NCBI RefSeq assembly: GCF_903893715.1
Contig: NZ_CAITNG010000086.1
Coordinates: 1 to 49,294, forward strand
Length of the DNA stretch: 49,294 nt
From: an uncultured Mucilaginibacter sp.
Lineage (GTDB): Bacteria; Bacteroidota; Bacteroidia; Sphingobacteriales; Sphingobacteriaceae
Reading direction: 5' to 3'
The position numbers were made by a program, and so were the translations under genes. The notes below the pieces were generated by a model that was given only the letters and a program-made list of their open reading frames with translations, did not search any database and was not told the origin of the DNA. Position 1 is the stretch's first letter. Each line of letters starts with the position of its first letter. Shown here piece after piece: positions 27,228 to 37,800 of the stretch.

Positions 27228-27666
27228 GGTGTGGGTGATAACAGGTCAAGTATAGCTAATGTTTGGCAATTAATAGCAATAAGATGACGCTGAGATAAGG
27301 GCAAAAATCCGTACTTTTGTATGGGTGAAAGGTGAGTGGTGGACAGTGAAAAGTTCTTTAAAATGTAAATTAAATACCCATGAGATCGGCAATCGGGTCT
27401 ATGGGTGTGATATTATCAAAATGGCAATGTTACATCCTTTTTTTACGCAAAATACCCATAATTGCCCATGGGTATTGGCCAAACAGGGGTGTAGTATTGC
27501 AAAAATTGCAAACGGGTACCCATAATTGGAAAGAAAAATAAAATTTTAAACACCCATAAATACCCATAACACGTGTCGCCCGAAAAGGGCACTTTATTTT
27601 AAAATCAGTGTAATCAAAATTAATCGTTGTAATCAAACCCTAATCAGTATAATCAAAAATATAAAT
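27228..27666. repeat. Gene-free spacer with CCCATA-type repeats and a 19-nt repeat
   Basis: No gene is seen. TACCCATA-like words recur at 27375, 27453 (TACCCATAATTG), 27517 (TACCCATAATTG) and twice in 27551-27570. Inverse forms lie at 27400-27408 and 27465-27474 (CCCATGGGTA). Just before the peroxiredoxin, AATCAGTGTAATCAAA-type units start at 27603, 27622 and 27642 (period 19-20). A TACTTTTG -7-like box lies at 27312-27319, but no partner or nearby gene supports it. Confidence 0.55.
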
Positions 27667-28128
27667 ATGTCAGTAAAAATCGGCGAGGCCGCACCACAGT
27701 TTATTTTAGTATCCAACGAGTTAAAGTCGGTTAGTTTGGCCGATTACAAAGGCAAAAAGGTAGTTATCCATTTCTTCCCGATGGCGTTTACAGGTACCTG
27801 TACCACCCAGCTATGTACCATGCGCGACAGTTTTGGTTATTACGAAGGACTGAACGCGCAAATATTGGGTATATCAGTAGATTCGCCGTTTACCCTGAAA
27901 AAGTTTGCCGAAGAAAACGATTACCAGTTTCCGTTGTTATCAGACTTTAACAAAGAGGTATCAAAGGCATATGGCGCTTTTTATGAGGAGTTTGTATTCG
28001 GTTTAAAGGGGGTATCGAAGCGTGCAGCCTTTGTTTTGGATGAAGAACAAAAAGTAATTTACGCCGAAGTGCTGGATGTGGCTACAGATTTGCCTGATTT
28101 TGAAGCCATTGCAAACGTTGTAAAGTAA
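27667..28128 (+). CDS. Peroxiredoxin (AhpE/BCP-like)
   Basis: A 153-residue thioredoxin-fold peroxidase that reduces peroxides in the cytosol. The peroxidatic cysteine is Cys45 in FPMAFTGTC, with Cys50 five residues on (TTQLC), a spacing compatible with an atypical 2-Cys mechanism. GISVDSPFTLKKFAEEN and FPLLSDFNKEVSKAYG follow in the order usual for the AhpC/TSA family. Length is normal. Single gene, followed by tRNA-Arg. Confidence 0.92.
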   Translation: MSVKIGEAAPQFILVSNELKSVSLADYKGKKVVIHFFPMAFTGTCTTQLCTMRDSFGYYEGLNAQILGISVDSPFTLKKFAEENDYQFPLLSDFNKEVSKAYGAFYEEFVFGLKGVSKRAAFVLDEEQKVIYAEVLDVATDLPDFEAIANVVK

Positions 28129-28163
28129 TTTATAATTTTTTTTAACAGATTGAAAAGAAATCC

Positions 28164-28171
28164 TATTTTTG
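28164..28171 (+). promoter_or_regulatory. -7 box of the tRNA-Arg promoter
   Basis: TATTTTTG fits TAnnTTTG and lies 16 nt upstream of the tRNA 5' end, the right distance for a short precursor. A good -33 element at 18-23 nt spacing is not evident. Confidence 0.45.
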
Positions 28172-28187
28172 CAGTCCGTTAAAAAAT

Positions 28188-28261
<74 letters not shown>

Positions 28262-28318
28262 CACATTTAAAGTCTTTCTGCCCCCTGACAGAGAGACTTT
28301 TTAAATTTTATCACAAGG

Positions 28319-28891
28319 ATGCTGAATTTAGTACTGTTTGGTCCGCCCGGAGCAGGGAAAGGAACACAATCTCAAAAGCTGATAGAAAAGTATCAGTTGG
28401 TTCATCTTTCAACCGGCGATATCCTACGTGGTGAAATAACGCAAGGCACCGAGCTTGGTCTTGAAGCCAAAAAGCTGATGGACAACGGAATATTGGTTCC
28501 GGATGAGGTTGTTATCGGGATGATCAGCAATAAACTGGATGCGAACAAGGAAGCCAATGGCTTTATTTTCGATGGTTTCCCACGCACAGTGGCACAAGCC
28601 GAAGCATTGGATGGTTTGCTGGCATCAAAAAAGGAAGCCATATCGGTAATGATAGCTTTAGAGGTAAACGATGACGAACTGGAGCACCGGTTGTTATTAA
28701 GGGGAAAAGAATCGGGCAGGCCCGATGATGCCAACCCTGAGGTTATCCGCAAGCGCATCCACGAATACAACAGCAAAACAGCGCCGGTAGCGCAATTTTA
28801 CAAAAGCCAGCACAAGTTTAAAAGCATAAACGGCATAGGCAGTGTTGATGATATATTCCACGCGGTGTGTGGGGTGATTGATGCGCTGTAG
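28319..28891 (+). CDS. adk: Adenylate kinase
   Basis: Adk (190 aa) interconverts ATP + AMP and 2 ADP in the cytosol. The P-loop GPPGAGKGTQ is at residues 8-17. The AMP-binding region is HLSTGDILRGEI, FDGFPRTVAQAEAL follows near residue 82, and the LID region is RLLLRGKESGRPDD (about 120-135). The LID is the short form without the zinc-binding insertion, as in many Gram-negatives. It lies 58 nt after the tRNA and upstream of obgE, separated by a palindrome-rich spacer. Confidence 0.97.
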   Translation: MLNLVLFGPPGAGKGTQSQKLIEKYQLVHLSTGDILRGEITQGTELGLEAKKLMDNGILVPDEVVIGMISNKLDANKEANGFIFDGFPRTVAQAEALDGLLASKKEAISVMIALEVNDDELEHRLLLRGKESGRPDDANPEVIRKRIHEYNSKTAPVAQFYKSQHKFKSINGIGSVDDIFHAVCGVIDAL

Positions 28892-28893
28892 CG

Positions 28894-28985
28894 TGCGTTA
28901 CAAACGCAGAACCATATTAAGCGCTCGTTGCAAACGAGCGCAATACTTCTAAGAAAATCCGAAAACGTCCCGATAGCTATCGGGA
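28894..28985. repeat. Three palindromes in the adk-obgE spacer
   Basis: TGCGTT/AACGCA with loop ACA lies at 28894-28908. GCGCTCGTT/AACGAGCGC with loop GCA lies at 28921-28941. Both share GTTnCAAAC but have different stems. The dispersed palindrome TCCCGATAGCTATCGGGA follows at 28968-28985. Confidence 0.75.
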
Positions 28986-29005
28986 TGACTTCCGAATTCA
29001 TATAT

Positions 29006-30010
29006 ATGTCCCAAGGTTCAAATTTTGTTGATTATGTGATGATATGTTGCCGCTCGGGACATGGCGGTGGCGGCTCGTCGCATTTGCATCGAGATATCCT
29101 GACCTCGAAAGGTGGCCCCGATGGCGGCGATGGCGGACGTGGCGGCGATATCATCGTGGTGGGCAACGCCCAATTATGGACCTTACTGCACTTAAAATAC
29201 CGCAAGCACATTATTGCCGGCGATGGCGAATCGGGCGGCAGTTCGTTACGTACCGGCAAAAGCGGTCGCGACGAGATACTCGAAGTACCTTTGGGCACCA
29301 TAGCCAAAGATGCCGAAACAGGCGAAACGCTGTTTGAGATAACGCAAGATGGCGAAACCCGTATACTGACCAAAGGCGGTCGCGGTGGTTTGGGTAACTG
29401 GCATTTCCGTTCGGCAACGCAGCAAACGCCCCGGTTTGCTCAAACAGGCGAACCCGGAATTGAAGAATGGAATATATTAGAGCTGAAAGTATTGGCCGAT
29501 GTGGGCCTGGTAGGCTTTCCTAATGCCGGGAAATCTACGTTGCTATCCGTTGTATCAGCAGCCAAACCCGAGATTGCCGATTACGCTTTTACCACTTTGG
29601 TGCCCAATCTGGGTATTGTGGCCTATCGTAACAACAAGTCGTTTGTAATGGCCGATATACCGGGTATCATCGAAGGCGCATCGCAGGGAAAAGGCTTGGG
29701 ATTCAGGTTTTTGAGGCATATCGAACGCAACTCGGTACTGTTGTTTATGATCCCCGCCGACACCAACCGCAGCATTGTTGAAGAATACAATATTTTGCTG
29801 CACGAACTCACCGAATATAACCCCGAGCTTACCCATAAGCCCCGCGTGCTGGCCATTACCAAAGCCGATATGCTGGATGATGAACTACAAGCCGAAATGA
29901 GCAGGGAATTGCCAAAAGGGATACAAACTGTATTTATCTCATCGGTTGCCCAAAAGGGCTTAACGGAGCTGAAAGATTTGCTTTGGAGGGAAATTAACCA
30001 ACCGGCCTAA
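29006..30010 (+). CDS. obgE: GTPase Obg/CgtA
   Basis: A 334-residue ribosome-associated GTPase involved in 50S assembly and stress control. The N-terminal glycine-rich Obg fold (about 1-157) has [28 protein letters not shown] and [12 protein letters not shown]. The G domain has G1 [11 protein letters not shown] (about 166-176), G3 DIPGIIEGA (about 212) and G4 TKAD (about 283). The start at 29006 ([11 protein letters not shown]) is chosen because the longer frame upstream is made of palindromes. Compared with many Obg proteins it lacks a C-terminal OCT extension. Its stop overlaps the stop of the convergent gene by 4 nt. Confidence 0.95.
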   Translation: MSQGSNFVDYVMICCRSGHGGGGSSHLHRDILTSKGGPDGGDGGRGGDIIVVGNAQLWTLLHLKYRKHIIAGDGESGGSSLRTGKSGRDEILEVPLGTIAKDAETGETLFEITQDGETRILTKGGRGGLGNWHFRSATQQTPRFAQTGEPGIEEWNILELKVLADVGLVGFPNAGKSTLLSVVSAAKPEIADYAFTTLVPNLGIVAYRNNKSFVMADIPGIIEGASQGKGLGFRFLRHIERNSVLLFMIPADTNRSIVEEYNILLHELTEYNPELTHKPRVLAITKADMLDDELQAEMSRELPKGIQTVFISSVAQKGLTELKDLLWREINQPA

Positions 30011-31587
30011 TTAATGGCAGTATATAGCCGGTAGTCTTTATCGAGCGGTTTTACCTCGAAGTGGTGGTAGTTTACAAAGCTTTTGCAAATACCCCTGGCT
30101 GTACCGTTCTTTTCATAGCTTACCGGCATCAGGATGTAGATAATGCCTCCATTTCCGGCGTACTTTAGCTCGGCAAACTCCTGGCTACTCATATCTTCAA
30201 TATCGAGTGTAATGATGCGGTTGTGCGGCAGTTCGATAGCGATATCGGGACTGGGTATCACAAAGATGGCCTGGTTGGTGTGCTGCGCATCGAGTGAGGA
30301 CAATTCATCCAACGTAGATTGCAAATAAGCCTGTTGCGAAAGGCCCGAAATACCATGAGAGGCATGCCGGTTATAGTTGTACTCGGTTTTAAAGGTCTTG
30401 AACTCCCAGCAAATAAAAGCTATCCAAACGATGCCGAACGCTATGCGCGATATTTTGGCTTTGCTTACCAGGTAAACTATGCCCGGGATGGCCAATAAGC
30501 CAATGATGCGGTAATGCCTGCCCTCGAAGGATACCGCGGCCTGCTTTAAATAAAGGTAGGTGAAAAATACGTTGCCTATTACATAAAAAGCGATGAGCGC
30601 GATGGCGTATCTGCGTTCCGGTACATACCGGTACACGGCTATCACCAAGGCAAGCGCAGATAAGGCAATTACCATAAGGATAACGGTTGTCCATTGATAG
30701 GAAAACATGGCGCCATCGGGGTGGTAAATAAAGCCGTTGAACAGCTCGTCTAACGATAAGCCGGCCAGCAAAGGCGAGGCCAGCGGAAAGCTGAAGGTTT
30801 CGGGTTTTATGAGCAAAGGCCCTCCTGCGTTCGACGGGTTTTGACCCTTTGACAGGTAGAAGAGGTAAATAATAACAAGAGCGCTAATAAATGGGATAGC
30901 AAGGAGCACACCGTTCTTTAACCATTTCAGGATATCTTTTTGACCGAAGGAAACATTTATCCAGATACAGGCAACGCCGGCAGCGTACATCCATAAAGCG
31001 GATGATTTAGCAAAAAAGCCGACCAACCCGGTACACAATACAAACAATAAAGCCTGCCAGTTGAGTTTACTGACGCCAAAGCATCCGTATAAAAACCAGC
31101 CGGCAAAGGCAAATAGCAAAGTTTCGCCGCCGGTGTAAAATATGTGGGGCAGGATAAAGAAGTTTTGACTGGCGATGAATGCCATGCTGATAGCCGAAAT
31201 CCATGGTGTAAAGCCAAGGCGTTTGAACAATTGGTAATAACCTGCTAGCCCTAAAACCGAACAAAGAGACACGGTAAGCGCTACCGCTTTGCCCGTATTG
31301 AGCCACAATATGGTTTTTAGAAAGTAGGGCATAAGGTATTGACCCGGCGACCACCACGACAGGAAGTCGGCATCGTCAAGAGCGATATTATCGGGGTTGG
31401 GGCTTAACAACAGGTTAAAAGGGTGCCCTTGTTGCATGCACCGCATTACCTGAAAGCCCCAGCTTGGGTCGGGGAAGGGGCTGGGCGGCACGATGAATAT
31501 CAGGATACCAAGCACCAGGGTAACCAGGCCGGTAATGAGGATAACGATGCGGTAAGGCTTGTTTTTTAAGGATAACGACGCGTTCAT
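30007..31587 (-). CDS. Polytopic membrane protein, GT-C-type glycosyltransferase candidate
   Basis: A 526-residue protein with about ten hydrophobic segments. An acidic first external loop ([23 protein letters not shown], about 62-84) has the DD pair and the W-W-P-G pattern seen near the active site of GT-C (ArnT/PMT-like) enzymes. A soluble C-terminal part of about 110 residues follows the last helix. GT-C enzymes use polyprenyl-phosphate sugars outside the inner membrane. The assignment rests on topology and the loop only. The adjacent GT2 remnant supports a role in surface glycan synthesis. Confidence 0.6.
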   Translation of the reverse strand: MNASLSLKNKPYRIVILITGLVTLVLGILIFIVPPSPFPDPSWGFQVMRCMQQGHPFNLLLSPNPDNIALDDADFLSWWSPGQYLMPYFLKTILWLNTGKAVALTVSLCSVLGLAGYYQLFKRLGFTPWISAISMAFIASQNFFILPHIFYTGGETLLFAFAGWFLYGCFGVSKLNWQALLFVLCTGLVGFFAKSSALWMYAAGVACIWINVSFGQKDILKWLKNGVLLAIPFISALVIIYLFYLSKGQNPSNAGGPLLIKPETFSFPLASPLLAGLSLDELFNGFIYHPDGAMFSYQWTTVILMVIALSALALVIAVYRYVPERRYAIALIAFYVIGNVFFTYLYLKQAAVSFEGRHYRIIGLLAIPGIVYLVSKAKISRIAFGIVWIAFICWEFKTFKTEYNYNRHASHGISGLSQQAYLQSTLDELSSLDAQHTNQAIFVIPSPDIAIELPHNRIITLDIEDMSSQEFAELKYAGNGGIIYILMPVSYEKNGTARGICKSFVNYHHFEVKPLDKDYRLYTAIN

Positions 31588-31611
31588 TTGAGCGCTAATT
31601 TAGCAAAATAA

Positions 31612-32275
31612 CTATTGCCTGCGTTCTGCTTTATCCCACGCGGCGCTTTGCGTTTTTTTGAAGTATCGGATAATACCTGCTAATACTGCATAGTTCATCA
31701 CACAGAAGTAATAGGGGATAAAGAGTATTTTGATGCGCAGCTCGCGTTTCTCCATAATAAACCCTAAAAAGGCCATCAGGTAAAACAGTACCTGTGCAAC
31801 CAACAACAATTGATAGAAGGCTTCGCCTTGCAAGGCGATAAACACATTGAGAACAAAGGCCAGGATGAGGAAGAAAGGTGTAACTGTCCAGCGTAATACA
31901 CGATGGCTTACGTATTGGAAGCAAAGTATGCTGGAAAAAGGATTAAGCAGGCTTTTTAGGCGGATGATGGATTGGATACCTCCGGCTGCAATCCTCACTT
32001 TGCGTTTTAATTCCTCGGAAACATTGGCCGAGGCTGTTTCGGTTGCATAGGCTTTTGGCTCGTAAATGATACGGTAGCCTTGTTTGGCTATGAGCATCGA
32101 TATCATAAAATCGTCGAGGATGGTATCAGGGTAAAACCGGCTTGTACAAATGGGTACGCACGCTGAACAATTCGCCGGCGGCACCTACAACCGAGTACAG
32201 TTCTGAGTCCCATTTTTTGAGTGCCGACTCGTATTTCCAGTAAAAGCCTTCACCTGCAGAGCTGGCATCATCCAG
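31612..32275 (-). pseudogene. GT2-family glycosyltransferase remnant, 5' truncated and frameshifted
   Basis: The 3' two-thirds reads as the C-terminal part of a processive-type GT2: DTILDDFMIS (metal/acceptor motif), KRKVRIAAGGIQS (product-site block), then three or four membrane helices. The preceding part ([31 protein letters not shown]) is in another frame; one extra base in 32126-32131 (CCC/GGG run) joins them. Everything upstream, including the UDP-sugar-binding DxD half, is missing. At about 32255-32285 the sequence switches to a kinase gene on the other strand. It is either a true pseudogene or an assembly join. Confidence 0.75.
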
Positions 32276-34618
32276 GATATTACAGAACGTAAGCAGGAGG
32301 AAGAACGCCAGCGGGTGATATTCGAACGCTCTACCGATGCGCATTTATTAATAGACGATACCGGCATTATAGATTGCAACAACGCAGCGTTGCGTATGCT
32401 GGGTTGCAAGAACAAAACCGATTTAATTGGCCTTAATCCTTCGAAGTTTTCGCCCGAGTTTCAACCTGACGGGCGCAGGTCGGCCGAAAAAGCAGCCGAA
32501 ATAAACCAGCAGGTTTATAAAAAAGGCTATCAGCAATTTGAGTGGCTGCACAGCCGTATGGATGGCAGTAATATTATGGTTGAGGTAACAATGAACCCCG
32601 TTACTATCAATAACAAAGCAGCTTTGCTTATTGTATGGCACGATATTACCCTACAAAAGCAGGCTGTTGAGAAACTAAAAAGCAGCGAGGCTCTTTTACG
32701 CGATACGCAACAACTTACTCACAGCGGCAGCTGGGAAATGGATATGCTTACCGGCAAAAACTATTGGTCGGCCGAGGCCTTCCGTATTTTTGGTTTGGAG
32801 CCTAAAGGGCATGGGCCAGGTACCGAGGAGTTTGATAGAATGATCCATCCCGATGACAGGGAAAAGTATCTGGATTCGATAAGAAGTGCTTTAAAAGGTG
32901 GCGAAGCATCTAATTTCGATTTACGCATCATTAGGGCAAACGGCGAGGTAAGACACATACAAGCCATTGGCAAACCTTTTTATAACGAGCATAACCAGGT
33001 AATAAAATTGCACGGTGCCATTATTGATATCACCAAACACAAAGAAGCCGAAGAGGACATCCGCGCAAAACAAGAGCAATTAAAATCGTTCATCGAGTTT
33101 TCGCCGGCAGCTATCGCTGTATTTGATAAGGATATGCGGTATATAGCCGCAAGTAACATTTGGAAACGGGATTATAAACTTGAACGTAAAAACATTATCG
33201 GGATTTGCCATTACGACATATTCCCCGAATCATCACATCGATGGAAAGAATTTCATCAGCGTGGTTTTGCCGGTGAGGTGTTGAGCAACCCCGAAGATAG
33301 CTATGTGCGTAAAAACGGAAGGGTACAATGGTTTAGATGGGAGATACGGCCCTGGTATGAAAAAGATAATGAGATAGGTGGCATCATTATGTTTACCGAA
33401 ACCATTACCGAACGCAAAGAGGCTGAACAAGCGTTGGTAAAGGCGAAGGAGCAGGCTGAAAACGCGGCGCAGGCCAAAACGCAGTTCCTCTCTACCATGA
33501 GCCACGAGATACGTAAACCCATGAACGCCGTGATTGGGTTTACACATTTATTGTTGCAAAACCCGCGCGAAGACCAGATTGAATATCTGAAAATCTTAAA
33601 ATTCTCGGGCGAAAACCTGTTGGTGCTGATCAATGATATACTCGATTTTAGTAAAATAGAAGCCGGTAAGTTGGAATTTGAAGATGTTGATTTTAGTGTA
33701 AAAGATTTGGTGCGCAATACACGGTTGGCATTGATACAGCGGGCCAACGAAAAAGGCATACAGGTGAAGTTAATGATTGACGAAGACCTGCCAGACGCCG
33801 TTATTGGCGAACCGGTTAGGTTAGGGCAAATACTCACAAACCTAATCAGCAACGCCATTAAATTTACAAACGTAGGTAAAGTAACTATTGCGGCTTCTCT
33901 TTTAAGCCAGGATGCAGATAGTACGACAATTAGTTTTGAGGTTATGGATACCGGCATCGGTATCCCTGCCGATAAACAGGAATCCGTTTTCGAAAGCTTT
34001 ACCCAAGCCAGTTCGGACACGACGCGGAAATATGGCGGAACAGGGCTTGGTCTCACCATTACCAAGCGTTTGCTCGAAATGCAGGGCAGCCAAATAAAAC
34101 TGCAAAGCGAGCCGGGCAAAGGATCGACGTTTTACTTTGACCTGAAGTTAAAAAAGAGCGATTTGAAACTCGGGTCCGACGCGGGATCAGACAAACCTGT
34201 TGTTACCAAAAGCTTGAAAGGCACCCGTATTTTATTGGCCGAAGACAACCAGATTAACGTGCTTTTGGCCAAACAGTTTTTAAAACAATGGGACGTAGAA
34301 TGCGACGTGGCCGAAAACGGTGTAATAGCTGTGCAATTGGCAAAAACCAATAATTACGACATGATACTAATGGATTTGCAGATGCCGCAAATGGATGGTT
34401 ATTCAGCAGCTGAAGAAATACGTAAACTGGAGCCTGTTGAAATTTATTCAAAGCTACCTATCATCGCGCTAACAGCGTCAGCTATGCTCGACAATAAGGA
34501 CCGTGCTTTTGTTGTGGGAATGGACGATTATGTGAGCAAACCATTTAATCCGGACGACCTATACCGAAAAATAGCCCACTACCGGCAACTATCCCTTAGT
34601 CGAGCAGTTTCAAAATAA
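32270..34618 (+). CDS. Hybrid histidine kinase with PAS domains and receiver, 5' end missing
   Basis: The open frame can be read upstream of the first possible start (GTG 32315) as [17 protein letters not shown], the end of an earlier PAS domain and linker. The real gene was therefore longer. From 32315 there are 767 residues: PAS (about 1-100), PAS (about 115-240), PAS (about 250-370), HisKA with [15 protein letters not shown] (His about 396), HATPase_c with N-box NLISNAIKF and G-boxes DTGIGI and GGTGLGLTI, and a receiver with ILMDLQMP (phospho-Asp about 687) and SKPF. No membrane segment remains. Without a proper start it may be silent. Confidence 0.8.
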   Translation: MQDITERKQEEERQRVIFERSTDAHLLIDDTGIIDCNNAALRMLGCKNKTDLIGLNPSKFSPEFQPDGRRSAEKAAEINQQVYKKGYQQFEWLHSRMDGSNIMVEVTMNPVTINNKAALLIVWHDITLQKQAVEKLKSSEALLRDTQQLTHSGSWEMDMLTGKNYWSAEAFRIFGLEPKGHGPGTEEFDRMIHPDDREKYLDSIRSALKGGEASNFDLRIIRANGEVRHIQAIGKPFYNEHNQVIKLHGAIIDITKHKEAEEDIRAKQEQLKSFIEFSPAAIAVFDKDMRYIAASNIWKRDYKLERKNIIGICHYDIFPESSHRWKEFHQRGFAGEVLSNPEDSYVRKNGRVQWFRWEIRPWYEKDNEIGGIIMFTETITERKEAEQALVKAKEQAENAAQAKTQFLSTMSHEIRKPMNAVIGFTHLLLQNPREDQIEYLKILKFSGENLLVLINDILDFSKIEAGKLEFEDVDFSVKDLVRNTRLALIQRANEKGIQVKLMIDEDLPDAVIGEPVRLGQILTNLISNAIKFTNVGKVTIAASLLSQDADSTTISFEVMDTGIGIPADKQESVFESFTQASSDTTRKYGGTGLGLTITKRLLEMQGSQIKLQSEPGKGSTFYFDLKLKKSDLKLGSDAGSDKPVVTKSLKGTRILLAEDNQINVLLAKQFLKQWDVECDVAENGVIAVQLAKTNNYDMILMDLQMPQMDGYSAAEEIRKLEPVEIYSKLPIIALTASAMLDNKDRAFVVGMDDYVSKPFNPDDLYRKIAHYRQLSLSRAVSK

Positions 34619-34838
34619 GTTCGATTGTAGGTGAGGTCCCAATTGCCCTTATTGTAACTTATTGGTTATTATTTCCAAACATTAAACCTGAAGTATTGTT
34701 AAAATGTCATACCGACACACATTGTTAATCGTAACATTTTAAACAATTAACAAAGTGATGCCAAAGTATTGTTAATATTGTGCTTTGCGATAAGCAAGTT
34801 CGATATTTGATTAAACCTGATACTACAACCATTTATAT

Positions 34839-37800
34839 ATGAGCCTGATCAGTATTGTTAACGGTGCTGAACGTCCTGATTTTTTGCTTAACGAAACTTT
34901 GGCCGACATATTTACCGCATCGGCACAAACGTTTCCCGATAAAACCGCCCTGATTTTCGAGAGCGAATCTATAACCTATGCAGAACTTGATACCTGGACG
35001 AATGCGATTGCTGCCTTCCTCTCAAAAAAAGGTATAAAGCGGGGCAGTAAGGTGGGTGTATGGTGGCAGCGCGGCCTTGAGTTGCATGCTGCTATTTTGG
35101 GGATAGTAAAAGCCGGTGCAGCTTATGTTCCGGTCGACCGCGAAATGCCTGCCGAACGGGTTGAAACGGTGATGAAAGAAGTTGGTGCCGATGCCTGTTT
35201 TAGCAGGGCCCAGTTAAATGTAAACTGCAAAATAATACGCGTACCCGCTCGCGGCGACAATTACGACAAAGTTGTTCACCATCACGGGCCAAAACCGGAT
35301 GATTGCGCTTATGTATTGTATACTTCAGGCAGTACGGGCACACCAAAAGGCATACCGATAGGGCACAGGCAAATATGCCATTTGGTACGGTCGGAGCAAA
35401 GCGTTTTACAGATACAAGCTACAGACAGGGTTTATCAGGGCTTTTCAGTGTCCTTTGATATGTGGTGCGAAGAGACCTGGATAAGCTATTTTGCAGGGGC
35501 AACCATTTGGGTGGCCAACAATACAACTTCAAAAGTAATCGACGAATTGGCCGGTGTATTGCGCGAGCAAAAAATTACGGTATTGCACGCCGTGCCAAGC
35601 CTTTTGGCGGTGATGGACGATGACGATCTGCAGTTGCGAATAGTGAATGCCGGTGGCGAAGCCTGCACACGCAAGGTGTTGGATCGTTGGGCAAAACCCG
35701 GTCGCGCTTTTTACAACAGTTACGGCCCTACTGAAACTACCGTTACGGCCACCATGGGGATACTCCATCCCGGCGACCCGATAATGATAGGCGACCCTTT
35801 GCCCAATTACAACCTGGCCGTGGTTGATGAGCAATTGAACGTGGTACCCCGTGGCGAGCGTGGTGAACTGGTGATAAGCGGCCCCGGATTATCAAGCGGC
35901 TATGTAAAACTGCCCGAGCTGACGAAACAGAAATTTGTGCCTAAGCCGGCATCTTTAGCCTATATGCATGGCGATATGATATACCGATCGGGCGATGCAG
36001 CCATTATTAATATAGATGGTACTGTTGACGTTCAGGGCCGTTTTGACGATCAGATAAAACTGCGTGGATATAGAATTGAGTTGGGCGAAATAGAAGCAAA
36101 GCTGAACGGTATCATGGGGATAAAATCAGCAGCCGTAGCGGTTAAGAAAGACATTAACGACCAGGATCAATTGGTAGGTTATGTAGTTACTGTCGACGAT
36201 ACAGAAATTGAGGAAATACTGTTGCGGACCGAATTGGCTAAGGTATTACCAACCTATATGGTGCCAGGTGCCATTATGCGGATGGCGGAGATGCCACGCA
36301 TGCCGAGCGGTAAAATTAACCGTAAAGCTTTACCCGTTCCCGATGTGATGAATATCAGGAGCGCTGGCGATCCCGATGACGTGTTGGATATGAATGCGCC
36401 TATGCGCGATAGGTTTCTCGCCATCCTCAACAAAATATTCCCTAACAAATCAATCGACTTTTCGATGGATTTTTTTGACGACCTTGGGGGCCATTCATTG
36501 TTGGCAACAGCCTTGGTTTCGCGCTTGCGTAGGGATGCCGGGATGCCTTATGCGTCGTTAAAGGATATATACGTTAACCGGCCACTGAGTAACCTTGTTG
36601 AAAATTGGGAAGGCCGCGTCAAATCGAAAAAGAAAGAACGCGTGTTCCATAAAGTGAACCAATGGCAATATTATGCTTGTTGGATGGCACAAACGCTTTC
36701 TCTGGGAATAATTTACGGATTGTTTGCTGTCGAGATATTTTCGCCATACCTGGGTTACTATTATATGGAGCAAGAGCACGACAGTATGCTGACAGGTATC
36801 CTGGTAGCAATCGCATTGTTCCTCCTTATCGCCCCTGTATACACCGTCGCCACCATCGCTTTGAAATGGCTTTTGCTGGGCAAAATGAAAGAAGGCGATC
36901 ACCCCTTATGGGGATGGTTTTACTTCAGGTGGTGGTTTGTTAAAACCATGCAAGGCTTAGTGCCGGTGCAGTTTGCAACCGGAACACCAGTGTATCCGCT
37001 TTACCTGCGTTGGATGGGTGTTAAAGTTGCTGCCGATGCGCAACTAAGTTCGTTATCTATCGGCGCCGAAGACCTGGTTTCTATTGGCAGCGACGTAAGC
37101 ATCAGCTCGGCAGTAATGCTTAACAATGCTTTTGTTGAGGATGGGATGCTCAAATTACGGAGCATACACTTAGGCGACCACGCATACATTGGCAGTAGCG
37201 CCGTTATATCAGGCGGGGCAGTAATGGAAGAATGGAGTGAGCTGCAGGATTTGAGCCATTTACCTGCAGGCAAAACCATTAAGCCCGGCGAAATATGGCA
37301 GGGCAGCCCGGCTCAACTGAAAGAAACCAAGAAAATTGAAGATTTACCGCAGCCTTTGCCGGTATCCCGGCAGATGCGCCGAAAATATGCGGCTATATTT
37401 GCCGTGTTGGTTTTTCTGGTACCCTTTATCGTCCTGTTACCACTTATCCCGACAATTATAGCGGTAAATTATCTGGATAACCAAGCCGACGATTACGACT
37501 TTACATATATATGGGTGGTGCCTTTTTTAGCTGCGCTATATATTGTGATGTTTGCCTTCGAAACCATTGTGCTGACGCGCCTGTTACAACGCCACATAAA
37601 ACCGGGTAAATACCCGATATACAGTCCTATTTACGTGCGCAAATGGTTCGCCGACCAACTCATGAGTTTGTGCTTAATCGTATTGCACCCAATTTATGCC
37701 ACGGTATTTGTATCAGCATTTTTCAGGTTGCTTGGCGCGAAAATAGGCAAGAACACCGAAGTGTCTACAGCCAGCAGCGTAACACACCCATTGTTGGAAA

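Noticed and set aside
33301..34119. 272-aa minus-strand ORF
   Set aside because: It lies wholly antisense to the kinase core and has no domain; a shadow of GC-rich codon use.
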